Below are positions 18,091 to 27,246 of a stretch of DNA of 64,000 nt, piece by piece; the stretch's first letter is position 1, and each line of letters starts with the position of its first letter. The notes beneath the pieces are model-generated. The model searched no databases, was not told where the DNA came from, and worked only from the letters and a program-made list of their open reading frames with translations. The stretch is taken from the NCBI RefSeq assembly GCF_002845745.1, contig NZ_PIUM01000019.1, positions 1-64,000 on the forward strand. Direction: 5' to 3'. The stretch is from Telmatospirillum siberiense (lineage in GTDB: Bacteria > Pseudomonadota > Alphaproteobacteria > Rhodospirillales > Magnetospirillaceae). The position numbers were made by a program, and so were the translations under genes.

Positions 18091-20025
18091 TCATGCCATC
18101 CAGCGGCGGCGCCATTCCTCCAGCATGAGAACGCCCCACAGCAGATATTGCCAGTTCCGCCGGCCCGATAAATGTTCCGCCCACAAATGGCGGACCGGTG
18201 CCGGATCGACCAAACCGCCCTCGGCCAGCCCACGGGCGTCGAGCAGATCTTCCGCCCAATCGCGCAAAGGTCCACGCAGCCAAGCCGCGATGGGAACACC
18301 GAACCCCATCTTTGGCCGCTCGACCAATTCGCGCGGCACATGCCGATACAACACCTGCTTCAAAATCCACTTGCCGCCGCCGTCCCGAAGCTTGAGCGAC
18401 AGCGGCAGGCTCCAGGCGAATTCCACCACCCGATGATCGAGAAGAGGCACCCGCGCCTCCAGGGAAACCGCCATGGTGGCCCGGTCTACCTTGGTCAGGA
18501 TATCGTCGGGCAGGTAAGTCACGGTATCGAGATATTGCATGCGATCGACCCCTTGCGGGAAATCGTTCGTCAAGGCATCGTCCCAGACGGGTCCACGAGG
18601 TTCGCGGCTCCCCGGCACCAGACGTTCCGGCTCGGGCCAATGTGAGATCAGGCGGCGGTAAAGCGCGGTCTCGTCAAGCGCCAGCACGTCGGCCAGTTTA
18701 TGGATCTTGTCTCCGGGCTGGGGCGGACAAAGGCGGGACGGCAGCAGTCCGGCCATCCGGTCCCAGGCCGCCGGCGGCACCGAACGCAAGGCCTTGCCAC
18801 CCAGACGACGCAGGCCCGGTGGAATCCAGCCGATCCCACGCTCCAGCCGGCGCGACCAGAAATAACGGTTATATCCGGCGAACAGTTCGTCCCCACCGTC
18901 GCCCGACAGCGCCACCGTGACATGCTGCCGGGTCAGGCGCGACAACAGCAGGGTCGGCAGTTGCGAGGAATCCGAAAATGGCTCGTCGTAATATTCGGCA
19001 AGGCCGGGGACCAGGGCCAGCGCCTCATCCGGCCGCAAGGTCAGTTCGGTATGATCGGTTCCCAGATGCCGGGCGACCGCCGCCGCATGGGCGGATTCGT
19101 CATATCCCGTCTCGCTGAAGCCGATCGAGAAGGTTCGCACGGTGGCGCCGGCCTTCGTCCGCATCAGGGCGGCCACCGTCGAGGAATCGATGCCGCCGGA
19201 CAGAAAGGCGCCCAGCGGCACATCGGACACCATCTGCCGATGGACCGCATCGGTGAGCAGGGCCTCCAACCGGTCGATCGCCTCGGTTTCGTCGAACGCC
19301 CCCCGGCCGGCCACGCCGGCCCGGGCAACGTCATGAGCGCTCCAGTAGCAAAGGTCCTTGACCTCGCCGTCGGCAGAAACCGTCAGCAGATGACCGGGTT
19401 CCAGCTTGCGCACGCCTTGATAGACGGTGCGCGGGGCCGGGATGTAATTGTGCCGGAGATAAGCGGCAACGGCGTCACGGTCTATTTCCGGCTGCCAGCC
19501 GGGATGGGCACGCAGACATTTGAGTTCGGAGCCGAACATCAAAAGTTCGCCGAATTTCGCCCAATGCAGCGGCTTGATGCCCAGACGATCACGCACCAGC
19601 CACAACCGCCGTTCCACCGTATCCCAGGCGACGATGGCGAACATTCCATTGAAACGACGGATGCATTCCTCGACGCCCCAGGCGGAAAATCCCTCGCACA
19701 GGACTTCCGTGTCGGAATGGCCGCGAAAGCGATGCCCCTTCGCCTCCAGCTCGCTCTTCAAGTCCCAGGCGTTATAGCCTTCGCCGTTGTAGACGATGAT
19801 GAACCGGCCGTCGGCCGATGTCATCGGCTGGGCACCCGCCGGCGACAAATCGATGATGGAGAGGCGGCGATGACCAAGACCGACCGTTCCGCTCTCGCTG
19901 ATCCACAAACCCTGCGCGTCGGGACCTCGGTAGGCGATACTCTCGGTCATGGTGGAGAGTATGCGCAGGCGTTCCTCCCGGGAACGCTGGCTTCCGGTGT
20001 CGAAAAAGCCGGTCAGACCGCACAT
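18091..20025 (-). CDS. Asparagine-synthase-like glutamine amidotransferase
   Basis: A 644-aa protein. The class II glutaminase domain has Cys2 nucleophile (MCGLTGFF), RGPDAQG and NGEGYN (80-85). The synthetase domain has PP-loop SGGIDSS (276-282) and GDGGDELFAGYNRYF. In glycan loci such proteins (WbpS type) amidate uronic acids on the O-antigen instead of making asparagine. Here it overlaps a GT gene by 13 bp and a NDP-sugar dehydrogenase gene lies about 1.5 kb away, which supports that role. Oddity: the usual NGEIYN has Gly83 for Ile. A plain AsnB function cannot be excluded. Confidence 0.88.
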   Translation of the reverse strand: MCGLTGFFDTGSQRSREERLRILSTMTESIAYRGPDAQGLWISESGTVGLGHRRLSIIDLSPAGAQPMTSADGRFIIVYNGEGYNAWDLKSELEAKGHRFRGHSDTEVLCEGFSAWGVEECIRRFNGMFAIVAWDTVERRLWLVRDRLGIKPLHWAKFGELLMFGSELKCLRAHPGWQPEIDRDAVAAYLRHNYIPAPRTVYQGVRKLEPGHLLTVSADGEVKDLCYWSAHDVARAGVAGRGAFDETEAIDRLEALLTDAVHRQMVSDVPLGAFLSGGIDSSTVAALMRTKAGATVRTFSIGFSETGYDESAHAAAVARHLGTDHTELTLRPDEALALVPGLAEYYDEPFSDSSQLPTLLLSRLTRQHVTVALSGDGGDELFAGYNRYFWSRRLERGIGWIPPGLRRLGGKALRSVPPAAWDRMAGLLPSRLCPPQPGDKIHKLADVLALDETALYRRLISHWPEPERLVPGSREPRGPVWDDALTNDFPQGVDRMQYLDTVTYLPDDILTKVDRATMAVSLEARVPLLDHRVVEFAWSLPLSLKLRDGGGKWILKQVLYRHVPRELVERPKMGFGVPIAAWLRGPLRDWAEDLLDARGLAEGGLVDPAPVRHLWAEHLSGRRNWQYLLWGVLMLEEWRRRWMA

Positions 20026-21185
20026 GGGATCTTACCGTCGGTCAGATGGATCATATGATGGTAGAGGCGGCTGTATTCGTCCACCACATGCTGGATCGAA
20101 TAATGGTGGGAGACCCGGTCGCGGGCGGTTTCGCCCAGACGAGACCGCGCCCCCTCATCAAGCGACAGCAAATTCAGCATGGCGCGCGCCAATCCGGACG
20201 CATCGCCCACGGGAACGGACAGTCCCGTATCACCGACGATGGCCGCGGCATCGCCGACATTCGTCACCACGCAGGGAACCGCACAAGCCATGGCCTCTCC
20301 GATCACATTGGGGAATCCCTCGCCCCAGGCCGAACTCAACGCCAGAAGATCGAGGCCGGGCATCAGTTGCGGGACATCCTTGCTCTCTTCCATGAAATGC
20401 AGGCGCCCGGCCAACGGCGCCTTGCCGCGGGCGAGGGAGAACGGCGGTCGCCCGGGCTCGACACCTCGTCCGACCAGGAGAAAGGCGACGTCAGGCCGTT
20501 CCTCGGCCACCTCGGCGGCGGCGGTCATGAAGGTCTGGTGATCCTTCTGTGGGTCAAACCGCGCGACCAGTCCGACCAGCAAATGGTCGGACGGCAACCC
20601 GAGCCGGGCGCGAAGCCGCTCCTTGGCGGCGGGATCGGGCCGCCATTCCTTGAGATCGAAGCCATTGGGAATATAGCCCCAGGCGCGGGGCCGGTATCCC
20701 AAAGTCCGATGATCGGCGATCCCGGCATGGGAATTGGCCAGCACCAGATCGGGAAACGGAGAAAGCTTTGCCAAAACCCAGCGAACCAGGCCGGATGATC
20801 GCCGATAGGAGGCCATTTCCATCGACGAACAGCGGATGCTCCAGATGATCCGCGGCACGCCGACAAGGCGCCCGGCGATCAGACCCATGAGATCGGCGTG
20901 ATATAGCCAAGTCTGCAGGATATCCGGATGCTCGCGGCGTAGCAGCGCGACGAGGCGCCACAGAGCGGGCGGTAAAGGCAATCCGCGCCGCATGCGCAGG
21001 CAATGGACCGTAATCCCCGCCGCTTTCATGGCCGCGCCATAAGCGCCTTCATCCTGTAAGGAAATAACCGTATGGCGGATACCGTCCGCTCCCTGATTGA
21101 CCAGGCGCAAGAGCATGCGCTCGGCGCCGCCGCCGCCAAGACCCGTGATAAGATGGACGACGTGAATATCAGCCTCAGCCCTCAC
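20013..21185 (-). CDS. Family 4 glycosyltransferase
   Basis: About 390 aa. The GT-B fold opens with IHVVHLITGLGGGGAERML, where the Gly-rich loop binds the donor. It has ILQTWLYHADLMG and the C-terminal GEGFPNVIGEAMACAVPCV motif with the E-x7-E pattern. The GTG at 21185 is preferred because a GGGGGAG ribosome site precedes it and it places the first strand at the N-terminus; the frame is open to 21326, but the extra part is Ser/Arg-rich and unlikely. The stop overlaps the start of the asparagine-synthase-like gene by 13 bp. Confidence 0.87.
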   Translation of the reverse strand: MRAEADIHVVHLITGLGGGGAERMLLRLVNQGADGIRHTVISLQDEGAYGAAMKAAGITVHCLRMRRGLPLPPALWRLVALLRREHPDILQTWLYHADLMGLIAGRLVGVPRIIWSIRCSSMEMASYRRSSGLVRWVLAKLSPFPDLVLANSHAGIADHRTLGYRPRAWGYIPNGFDLKEWRPDPAAKERLRARLGLPSDHLLVGLVARFDPQKDHQTFMTAAAEVAEERPDVAFLLVGRGVEPGRPPFSLARGKAPLAGRLHFMEESKDVPQLMPGLDLLALSSAWGEGFPNVIGEAMACAVPCVVTNVGDAAAIVGDTGLSVPVGDASGLARAMLNLLSLDEGARSRLGETARDRVSHHYSIQHVVDEYSRLYHHMIHLTDGKIPCAV

Positions 21186-21502
21186 CGGCTCCCCCCATGG
21201 CGCGGCGGAAGCCTGTGGAGCCGAACGGACCGAGCCGATCCGACATGATGAAAAACATGAACCTCGAGATTCCCAAGAGCGAGACGTTGACCATCTTAAG
21301 GTAAAGCCTGACGCAGGCGAAGGCAAACGAGGGCCGATCTTTTTAACAAACAGTTACCGGAATGGCCCCCCTTTCCGTTGCCCGATGTCGGAGGTGTCCG
21401 CCGTCGCATTCCCTCCCGGGTTCTTCAAACCGTCGGCACCTTGCTTGACAGCCCGGCCGGAGCCGAGGAAAGTGCAGCCTTTCCAGTCTGCAAGGTTTTC
21501 CC
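21186..21502. other. Divergent intergenic region
   Basis: About 317 bp between a minus-strand GT and the plus-strand NDP-sugar dehydrogenase. It must hold both promoters. The middle (about 21270-21350) is relatively AT-rich (CATCTTAAGG, TTTTTAACAAACAG). I could not pick a confident -35/-10 pair and see no gene, repeat or terminator. Confidence 0.4.
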
Positions 21503-22768
21503 ATGTCCCACCCCCGCATCGCGGTCATCGGTCTTGGCTATGTCGGGCTTCCGTTGGCTGTCGCCATCGCCCGGCATTTTCCGACGACCGGCTTCGACAT
21601 CCATCCCGGACGCATCGCCGAGCTGGTTTCGGGACACGACCGAACCGGCGAAGTGGAGGCGACGACGCTGCGCAGCAGCACGCTGCGGCTGACCAGCGAT
21701 CCCGAAAAGCTGCGCGGCGCCGACATCTTCATCGTCACCGTGCCGACCCCGGTGGACGCCGACAACAAGCCCGACCTGACGCCCCTGCTCAAGGCCTGCC
21801 GCACGGTGGGCACGGCTTTGAGCACCGGAGCCATCGTCGTCTTCGAAAGCACCGTCTATCCGGGCTTGACCGAGGAGATCTGCGGACCGGCGCTGGCGCT
21901 CGCCTCGGGCGCGGTTTGCGGCCGCGACTTCTTTTTGGGCTACAGCCCGGAACGCATCAATCCGGGCGACCGCGACCATACCGTGGACCGCATCGTCAAG
22001 GTGGTGGCGGGCCAGACCCGGCAGGTCACCGACACGCTGGCCGCCGTTTACGGCAGCATCACCAGCGGCGGCGTCCATCGGGCGAGCTCCATCCGAGTCG
22101 CCGAGGCCGCCAAGGTCATCGAAAACGCGCAGCGCGACATCAACATCGCCTTCATCAACGAGGTGACGATGATTTGCCAGCGGCTCGGCATTTCGGTACA
22201 GGATGTGCTGGAAACCTCGGCCACCAAATGGAACTTCCTCAACTTCAAGCCCGGCCTGGTGGGTGGCCATTGTATCGGCGTCGACCCCTTCTATCTGGCC
22301 GAATGCGCCAAGGCCCTCGGCCACGACCCCGAAATCATCCTGGCCGGACGGCGGATCAATGACGGCATGAGCGCCTTCATTGCAGGGCGCATCGACGAGG
22401 TCCTCGGCGGCAAGCCGTCGCAAATCCTGGTTCTCGGCCTCACCTTCAAGGAAAACGTCCCCGATCTGCGCAATACCAAGGTCGTCGACGTCGTCACCGC
22501 GCTTCAGGCCAAAGGGCATGAGGTCAAAGTGCACGACGCCTTCGCCGATCCGGACGAGGCCATGCGCGCTTACGAAATCCCGCTGTTGGCGCGTTTCGAT
22601 GAAGGCGATTACGACTGCGTGATCGGCGCCGTGCCACACCGGCCTTATGTCGAATTCACCGAGGAAACCTTCGCCACCCTGGTCCGTCCCGGCGGTCTGG
22701 TCGCCGACATCAAGGGAATGTGGCGATCCATCACGCTCCCCGACGGTCTGCGGCGGTGGCAACTCTGA
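21503..22768 (+). CDS. UDP-N-acetylhexosamine 6-dehydrogenase (WbpO/VipA/TviB family)
   Basis: A 421-aa four-electron oxidase turning a UDP-HexNAc into the uronic acid. The NAD-binding motif is AVIGLGYVGLPLAVAI (7-22). FESTVYPGLTEEICGP and GYSPERINPGD are family motifs. Catalytic Cys257 lies in GGHCIGVDPFYL. C-terminal domain: LGLTFKENVPDLRNTKVVDV. The start MSHPRIAVIGLGYVGLP and the SPERINPGD pattern fit WbpO/VipA better than UDP-glucose dehydrogenase. It overlaps a GT9 gene. Together with the amidotransferase at 18091 it suggests an amidated HexNAcA in the glycan. Confidence 0.93.
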   Translation: MSHPRIAVIGLGYVGLPLAVAIARHFPTTGFDIHPGRIAELVSGHDRTGEVEATTLRSSTLRLTSDPEKLRGADIFIVTVPTPVDADNKPDLTPLLKACRTVGTALSTGAIVVFESTVYPGLTEEICGPALALASGAVCGRDFFLGYSPERINPGDRDHTVDRIVKVVAGQTRQVTDTLAAVYGSITSGGVHRASSIRVAEAAKVIENAQRDINIAFINEVTMICQRLGISVQDVLETSATKWNFLNFKPGLVGGHCIGVDPFYLAECAKALGHDPEIILAGRRINDGMSAFIAGRIDEVLGGKPSQILVLGLTFKENVPDLRNTKVVDVVTALQAKGHEVKVHDAFADPDEAMRAYEIPLLARFDEGDYDCVIGAVPHRPYVEFTEETFATLVRPGGLVADIKGMWRSITLPDGLRRWQL

Positions 22769-23763
22769 GCACTCCCTCCGGCCTGCTGTTCATCACGGCC
22801 AATCGCATCGGCGATGCCGTGTTGTCGTCCGGCGTCCTGGCGCAACTGATCGAAACCTACCCGGACGAACCGGTGACGGTGGCCTGCGGTCCGGTAACGG
22901 CGCCCTTGTTCGCCGATTTGCCCGGGCTCGAACGCATCCATCCGCTGATCCGCCGGGGCCGCGTCGGTCACTGGTGGGATCTCTGGCGTTCCGTCCGGTC
23001 ACGGCGATGGCGGGTCGTCGCCGATCTGCGGGGATCGCTGATCGGCCTCACTCTTGGGGCCGAACGGCGCCTGATGTTCCGTCCGGCCAAACGCCACGAA
23101 CACCGTGTGGAGGAATTGGCACGCCAGTTGAAGCTGGGCAGGGTCCCCTCCCCCCGCCTGTGGATCGCCCCCGAACGCGATGCCCGCGCCGCCGAACGTT
23201 TCGGCCCGGATACATCGCCGATCCTCGCCATCGGACCGACCGCCAATTGGGGCGCCAAGCAATGGCCGGGCGAACGCTTCGCCGAATTGGTGAGACGTCT
23301 TACCGCCGCCGACGGCATCCTGCCCGGTGCCCGCATCGCGGTGTTCGGCGCTGAAAGCGAAAGGGCCATGGCCCAGCCGGTGCTGTCGGCCATTCCGGCC
23401 GATCGACGCCTCGACATCGTGGGCCTCGCCCATCTGCTCGATGCGGCCGCGTTGTTGAAGCGCTGTACCCTTTATATCGGCAATGACTCCGGCCTCATGC
23501 ATCTGGCCGCCGCCACCGGCATTCCCACCCTGGGCCTGTTCGGCCCCAGCCCCGAATGGCGTTACCGCCCATGGGGAGAGGCCACGGCCGTGGTGCGAAC
23601 CTTGGAAAGCCATCAGGCGCTGGTCACCGCCCCCGATTTCGACCACCGCAAGCAGGACAGCCTGATGGGAAGCCTGACCGTCGATGCCGTCATCGGGGCG
23701 GCAGGCGCCCTGCTGGCCCGCACATCCCCGGGGACGAGACCGGTGACAGACGGCCCCGTCTGA
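22756..23763 (+). CDS. Family 9 glycosyltransferase (heptosyltransferase-like)
   Basis: About 335 aa. The N-terminal LLFITANRIGDAVLSSGVLAQL and the C-terminal CTLYIGNDSGLMHLAAATGI followed by TLGLFGPS are the two hallmarks of WaaC/WaaF/WaaQ heptosyltransferases. It uses an ADP- or NDP-sugar to extend the LPS core. The GTG at 22756 overlaps the previous gene by 13 bp and places the first beta strand at residue 9; an in-frame ATG at 22720 is also possible. With GmhB at 13955 it points to a heptose-containing core. Exact acceptor unknown. Confidence 0.87.
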   Translation: MATLSTPSGLLFITANRIGDAVLSSGVLAQLIETYPDEPVTVACGPVTAPLFADLPGLERIHPLIRRGRVGHWWDLWRSVRSRRWRVVADLRGSLIGLTLGAERRLMFRPAKRHEHRVEELARQLKLGRVPSPRLWIAPERDARAAERFGPDTSPILAIGPTANWGAKQWPGERFAELVRRLTAADGILPGARIAVFGAESERAMAQPVLSAIPADRRLDIVGLAHLLDAAALLKRCTLYIGNDSGLMHLAAATGIPTLGLFGPSPEWRYRPWGEATAVVRTLESHQALVTAPDFDHRKQDSLMGSLTVDAVIGAAGALLARTSPGTRPVTDGPV

Positions 23764-23934
23764 GATAAGAGTATGGCTCGGCGCGCCCGCGGCTTCGCGA
23801 ATGTGCAAGGCGAACTTGAACCCGGCGGGAAGGGACGATGGCCCGGCGCCACACATTTGCCAAATTCGACGCTACCATGGCCCCTTCGCAATTTTCTTCC
23901 GCGAACGCGATTGTCCCACCGGAAGGTGCCCAGC

Positions 23935-24591
23935 ATGGAGAACCATACGATGTTTCGCGCCAATGAGGCCGCGTCCCGACTCATGCTCAGGCCGAAAAAG
24001 CGTGACATCACGATGCCGGATGTCCTGTCCTTTCTGCAGGCTTGGACCTTCGATCCGCTGCGCGTCGGCGCCATCGCACCCTCGGGCGAGGCCCTGGCCA
24101 ACCTGATCACGCGCGACATCACGCCCGCCAGCGCCCCCGTTCTCGAACTGGGTCCCGGCACCGGCGTTTTCACGCGGGCGTTGCTGGGACGGGGCCTGAA
24201 GCCGGAAGACCTGACCCTGATCGAATACGGCGCCGAATTCGCCGAACTTTTGAAGACCCGCTTTCCGACGGTCCGCCTTTTGCGCATGGATGCCGCGCGC
24301 CTGGACCGCCGTCATCTCGGCAACAATTCCACTTTCGGTACGGTGGTCAGCGGTCTGCCGCTGTTGTCCATGCCACCGAAGAAGGTCTTCGCCATTCTCG
24401 CCGGCGCTTTCGGTCTGATGCGGCCGGGAAGCGCGTTCTATCAATTCACCTATGGCCCGCGCTGCCCCATCTCCCGGCGTATCCTCGACCGCTTGGGACT
24501 GAAGGCGACCTGCGTCGGCCGGGCCTATCTCAATATTCCTCCCGCCGCCGTCTATCGGATCGTTCGGCGCAAACCGCCCAAATTCCTCTGA
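23935..24591 (+). CDS. Class I SAM methyltransferase, PmtA-like phospholipid N-methyltransferase
   Basis: A 218-aa protein. SAM motif I is VLELGPGTGVFTRALLGRGL. Upstream is FLQAWTFDPLRVGAIAPSGEALAN, the 'P..vGAi.PSs..La' lead-in of the rhizobial PmtA group, which methylates phosphatidylethanolamine. VSGLPLLSMPPKKVFAILAG and FYQFTYGPRCPI continue the family pattern. The ATG at 23935 is chosen for homology; the open frame begins at 23773, but the added Arg-rich part looks non-coding. Membrane lipid methylation is likely; rRNA KsgA-like activity is less so. Confidence 0.8.
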   Translation: MENHTMFRANEAASRLMLRPKKRDITMPDVLSFLQAWTFDPLRVGAIAPSGEALANLITRDITPASAPVLELGPGTGVFTRALLGRGLKPEDLTLIEYGAEFAELLKTRFPTVRLLRMDAARLDRRHLGNNSTFGTVVSGLPLLSMPPKKVFAILAGAFGLMRPGSAFYQFTYGPRCPISRRILDRLGLKATCVGRAYLNIPPAAVYRIVRRKPPKFL

Positions 24592-24690
24592 ATGTGACGG
24601 ACGCCCACCCCCGAAACGGTGGCAGGTGATTGATGGACGGGGCGGCTTCGGGCATATCTTCCCCTAGCCGAAGCCTGCGGGACGATTCCC

Positions 24691-26520
24691 ATGGACCAGC
24701 ATGATCGATGGATGGCCGGGACGCGCCGCTGGTGGCGCGGGGCGCTCGCCATCGTCAACCCGCACAGCCTGCGCAACAGCGAACCGGCGCTGATCGCCCT
24801 TTGCGCTCCCCTGGGCGCGATCGTCGGCCTGGTGGTGATCGCGCTCCACGAACTGGTCACCTGGCTGCATATCCATGATTTCGGCTTGGCCGCCGGCACC
24901 TATCTCAGCGGCGGGCGGGGCATCGATCCCGTTCGGATGATCGGAGTCCCCGCCCTGGGCGGGCTTCTCCTCGGCGTGATGGCTTTGCTGATCAACCGAT
25001 GGCGCTCCAACCAGATCGTCGATCCGGTGGAGGCCAACGCCCTTTACGGGGGACGCATGTCCCTCCTCGACAGCCTGCGCCTGGCCTTTTTTACTTTGAT
25101 CTCCAATGGCGCCGGCGCCTCGGTCGGCATGGAGGCCGCCTATACCCAACTCGGCTCGGGCCTGCTGTCGTCCGCCGGGCAATTCCTCAATCTTCGCCGG
25201 GTCGACCTGCGCGTATTCGTCGCCGCCGGTTCCGCGGCGGCCATCGCCGCCGCCTTCAACGCCCCGCTGGCCGGCGCGTTCTATGCCTATGAGCTGGTCC
25301 TCGGCACCTACAGCACGGCGACCCTGGCCCAGGTGGCGATGGCGTCTCTGGCGGGAACGCTGGTGGCGCGCGGTGTCGCCGGCGGCGCGCCGATCTTCTC
25401 GGTGGCCACCCCCGGACTGGTGATCGACCATTGGGAATATCCGCTATTCGGGCTGCTCGGCGTGGCCGCCGGCGGTGTCGGCATCGTCACGATGAAGATG
25501 GTGACCTGGTTCGAATCCGGATTGCGCCGGCTGCCGACACCCGACTGGCTGCGCACGGCCATCGGCGGGGCGGGATTGAGCCTGCTGGCCCTGTCCTTCC
25601 CCCAGGTTCTCGGCAGCGGTCACGGCGGCATCCAGGATCTGCTCGTCGAAACCCCCGCCCCAATGATGCTGCTCGGCCTGCTGCTGGCCAAGATGGTCGC
25701 CTCGGCGCTTTCCATCGGCGCCGGCTTTCGCGGCGGCTTGTTCAGTTCGTCCCTGTTCCTGGGCTGCCTGTTCGGCGCCGTTCTCGCCAAGATGTTCGGG
25801 CTGCTGGGATGGTGGGGCGGGCCGCACCAGACGGTCTTCATGCTGGTCGGCATGGGGGCGGTCGCCGCCTCGATCGTCGGGGCTCCCCTGACCATGGTGC
25901 TGCTGGTGCTGGAAGCCACCGGCGATTTTGCGGTGACCTTATGCGTGCTGTCGGGCGTGATGACATCGGCCATCGTCACCCGTTACGCCTTCGGCTATTC
26001 CTTCTCGACATGGCGCTTCCACCAGCGGGGCGTGTCGATCCGCGGCGCGCACGACGTCGGCTGGATCGCCGAATTGACGGTCGCCCGCATGATGCGGGGG
26101 TCGCCCAAAACGGTCCGGCTGGACGTGCCTTTGAGACAGTTGCGGGAGATGACGCCCCTGGGCGCCGTCAGCCGCGTCTTCGCCATCGACGACGACGGTT
26201 TCTACGCCGGGATGATCGACGTCGCCACGGCCCATGACAGCGATCTGGACGATGCCGCCGCCGGTCTGGTGGCGGGAGACCTGGCCACCGACCGCCGGCA
26301 CTTCCTTCTCCCCTCCCAGGACGTGAGAAGCGCCATGGCCCGCTTCGCCACGGCCGAAGCCGAAGCCCTGCCCGTCCTCGCCAGCGAAACCGACCGCCAT
26401 ATCGTCGGTTATCTGACCGAGGCCTACGCGCTGCGCCGTTATGCGCAGGCTCTGGAACATCGCCGCAGCACCGAACTGGGGGTGCCCGACCTGTTCGCCG
26501 CCGGGCCCCTGCCGAAATAG
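24691..26520 (+). CDS. ClC-family chloride channel or transporter with C-terminal CBS region
   Basis: A 609-aa protein: about 12 membrane helices to residue 450, then a cytosolic region (about 455-600) with CBS-like repeats (VPLRQLREMTPLGAVSRVFAIDDDGFYAGM, then VRSAMARFATAEAEALPVL). The conserved AAFNAPLAGAFYAYE stretch fixes the family. Selectivity motifs deviate: GREGP is GASVGMEA (gating Glu kept), GSGIP appears replaced by VDPVEANALYGG, and GGIFAP is GGLFSSS. It is therefore a divergent ClC, possibly not chloride-selective. It stands alone, between two methyltransferases. Confidence 0.88.
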   Translation: MDQHDRWMAGTRRWWRGALAIVNPHSLRNSEPALIALCAPLGAIVGLVVIALHELVTWLHIHDFGLAAGTYLSGGRGIDPVRMIGVPALGGLLLGVMALLINRWRSNQIVDPVEANALYGGRMSLLDSLRLAFFTLISNGAGASVGMEAAYTQLGSGLLSSAGQFLNLRRVDLRVFVAAGSAAAIAAAFNAPLAGAFYAYELVLGTYSTATLAQVAMASLAGTLVARGVAGGAPIFSVATPGLVIDHWEYPLFGLLGVAAGGVGIVTMKMVTWFESGLRRLPTPDWLRTAIGGAGLSLLALSFPQVLGSGHGGIQDLLVETPAPMMLLGLLLAKMVASALSIGAGFRGGLFSSSLFLGCLFGAVLAKMFGLLGWWGGPHQTVFMLVGMGAVAASIVGAPLTMVLLVLEATGDFAVTLCVLSGVMTSAIVTRYAFGYSFSTWRFHQRGVSIRGAHDVGWIAELTVARMMRGSPKTVRLDVPLRQLREMTPLGAVSRVFAIDDDGFYAGMIDVATAHDSDLDDAAAGLVAGDLATDRRHFLLPSQDVRSAMARFATAEAEALPVLASETDRHIVGYLTEAYALRRYAQALEHRRSTELGVPDLFAAGPLPK

Positions 26521-26525
26521 GAAGC

Positions 26526-27128
26526 TCAGGGTTTGCGCGCCACCATGCGAACGGTGGCGGCCGGCCCGCGATGCAGCGCCCCCTCGTCCAACTCGGTCAG
26601 GACCTCCTCAAGCAGAAGCATGTCCATCGCCTGAAAGTCCGACCTTAACTGATCCGCCGCGTAAAGCAGGTCCAGATCCTTCGGTCCGCCGCTCGCATAG
26701 GCGAGTTGCGCTGGACGGAATGCCTCCAGGATAAGGAGACCGCCGGGCCGCAAGGCCCCGATCATTTTGGCGTGGATTTGCGGACGAACGGCCGTCGGCA
26801 AATGCAGAAACAGCGATGCCACGGCATCGGCCTTTCCCACCGGCCACTCCCATGAACCGAGATCGGCGACTTCGGTCTCGATGACCAGCCCCCGGCTGGC
26901 GGCCAAATTCCGCGCCTTGGCCAGACCCACGGTGGAGCCATCCACCGAGAGCACGCGCATTCCCCGGCCGGCAAGCCACACCCCGTTACGCCCTTCGCCA
27001 TCGCCGGGAACCAGAACTCTCGCGCCGGAAACCAGGTGCGGCGCCTGCTCGGTCAGAAAGACGTTCGGCTCCGTTCCGTAGACGTATTCCTCGCCCATGA
27101 AGCGCTCGTCCCAGACCATGCCCGTCAT
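26526..27128 (-). CDS. Class I SAM methyltransferase, TehB-like
   Basis: A 200-aa protein. MVWDERFMGEEYVYGTEPNVFL is the typical start of the TehB/thiopurine-like group. Motif I is VLVPGDGEGRNGVWLAGRG; then VLSVDGSTVGLAKARNLA, ADAVASLFLHLP and LRPGGLLILEAFRPAQL. The ATG at 27128 has an AAAGGAGGGATC ribosome site. It is divergent from a YeiH-type transporter with an AT-rich 118-bp spacer. Such enzymes methylate small molecules including tellurite or thiols; substrate here is unknown. Confidence 0.85.
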   Translation of the reverse strand: MTGMVWDERFMGEEYVYGTEPNVFLTEQAPHLVSGARVLVPGDGEGRNGVWLAGRGMRVLSVDGSTVGLAKARNLAASRGLVIETEVADLGSWEWPVGKADAVASLFLHLPTAVRPQIHAKMIGALRPGGLLILEAFRPAQLAYASGGPKDLDLLYAADQLRSDFQAMDMLLLEEVLTELDEGALHRGPAATVRMVARKP

Positions 27129-27246
27129 CCTGATCCCTCCTTTAATCAATAAATAATATAGATCAATTCGACCAATATAATGAGTTGGACCGATCGATCC
27201 CTCCGGGGGCAAATGATGCGGCATCCTTCACGAAAGGTCATTCATC

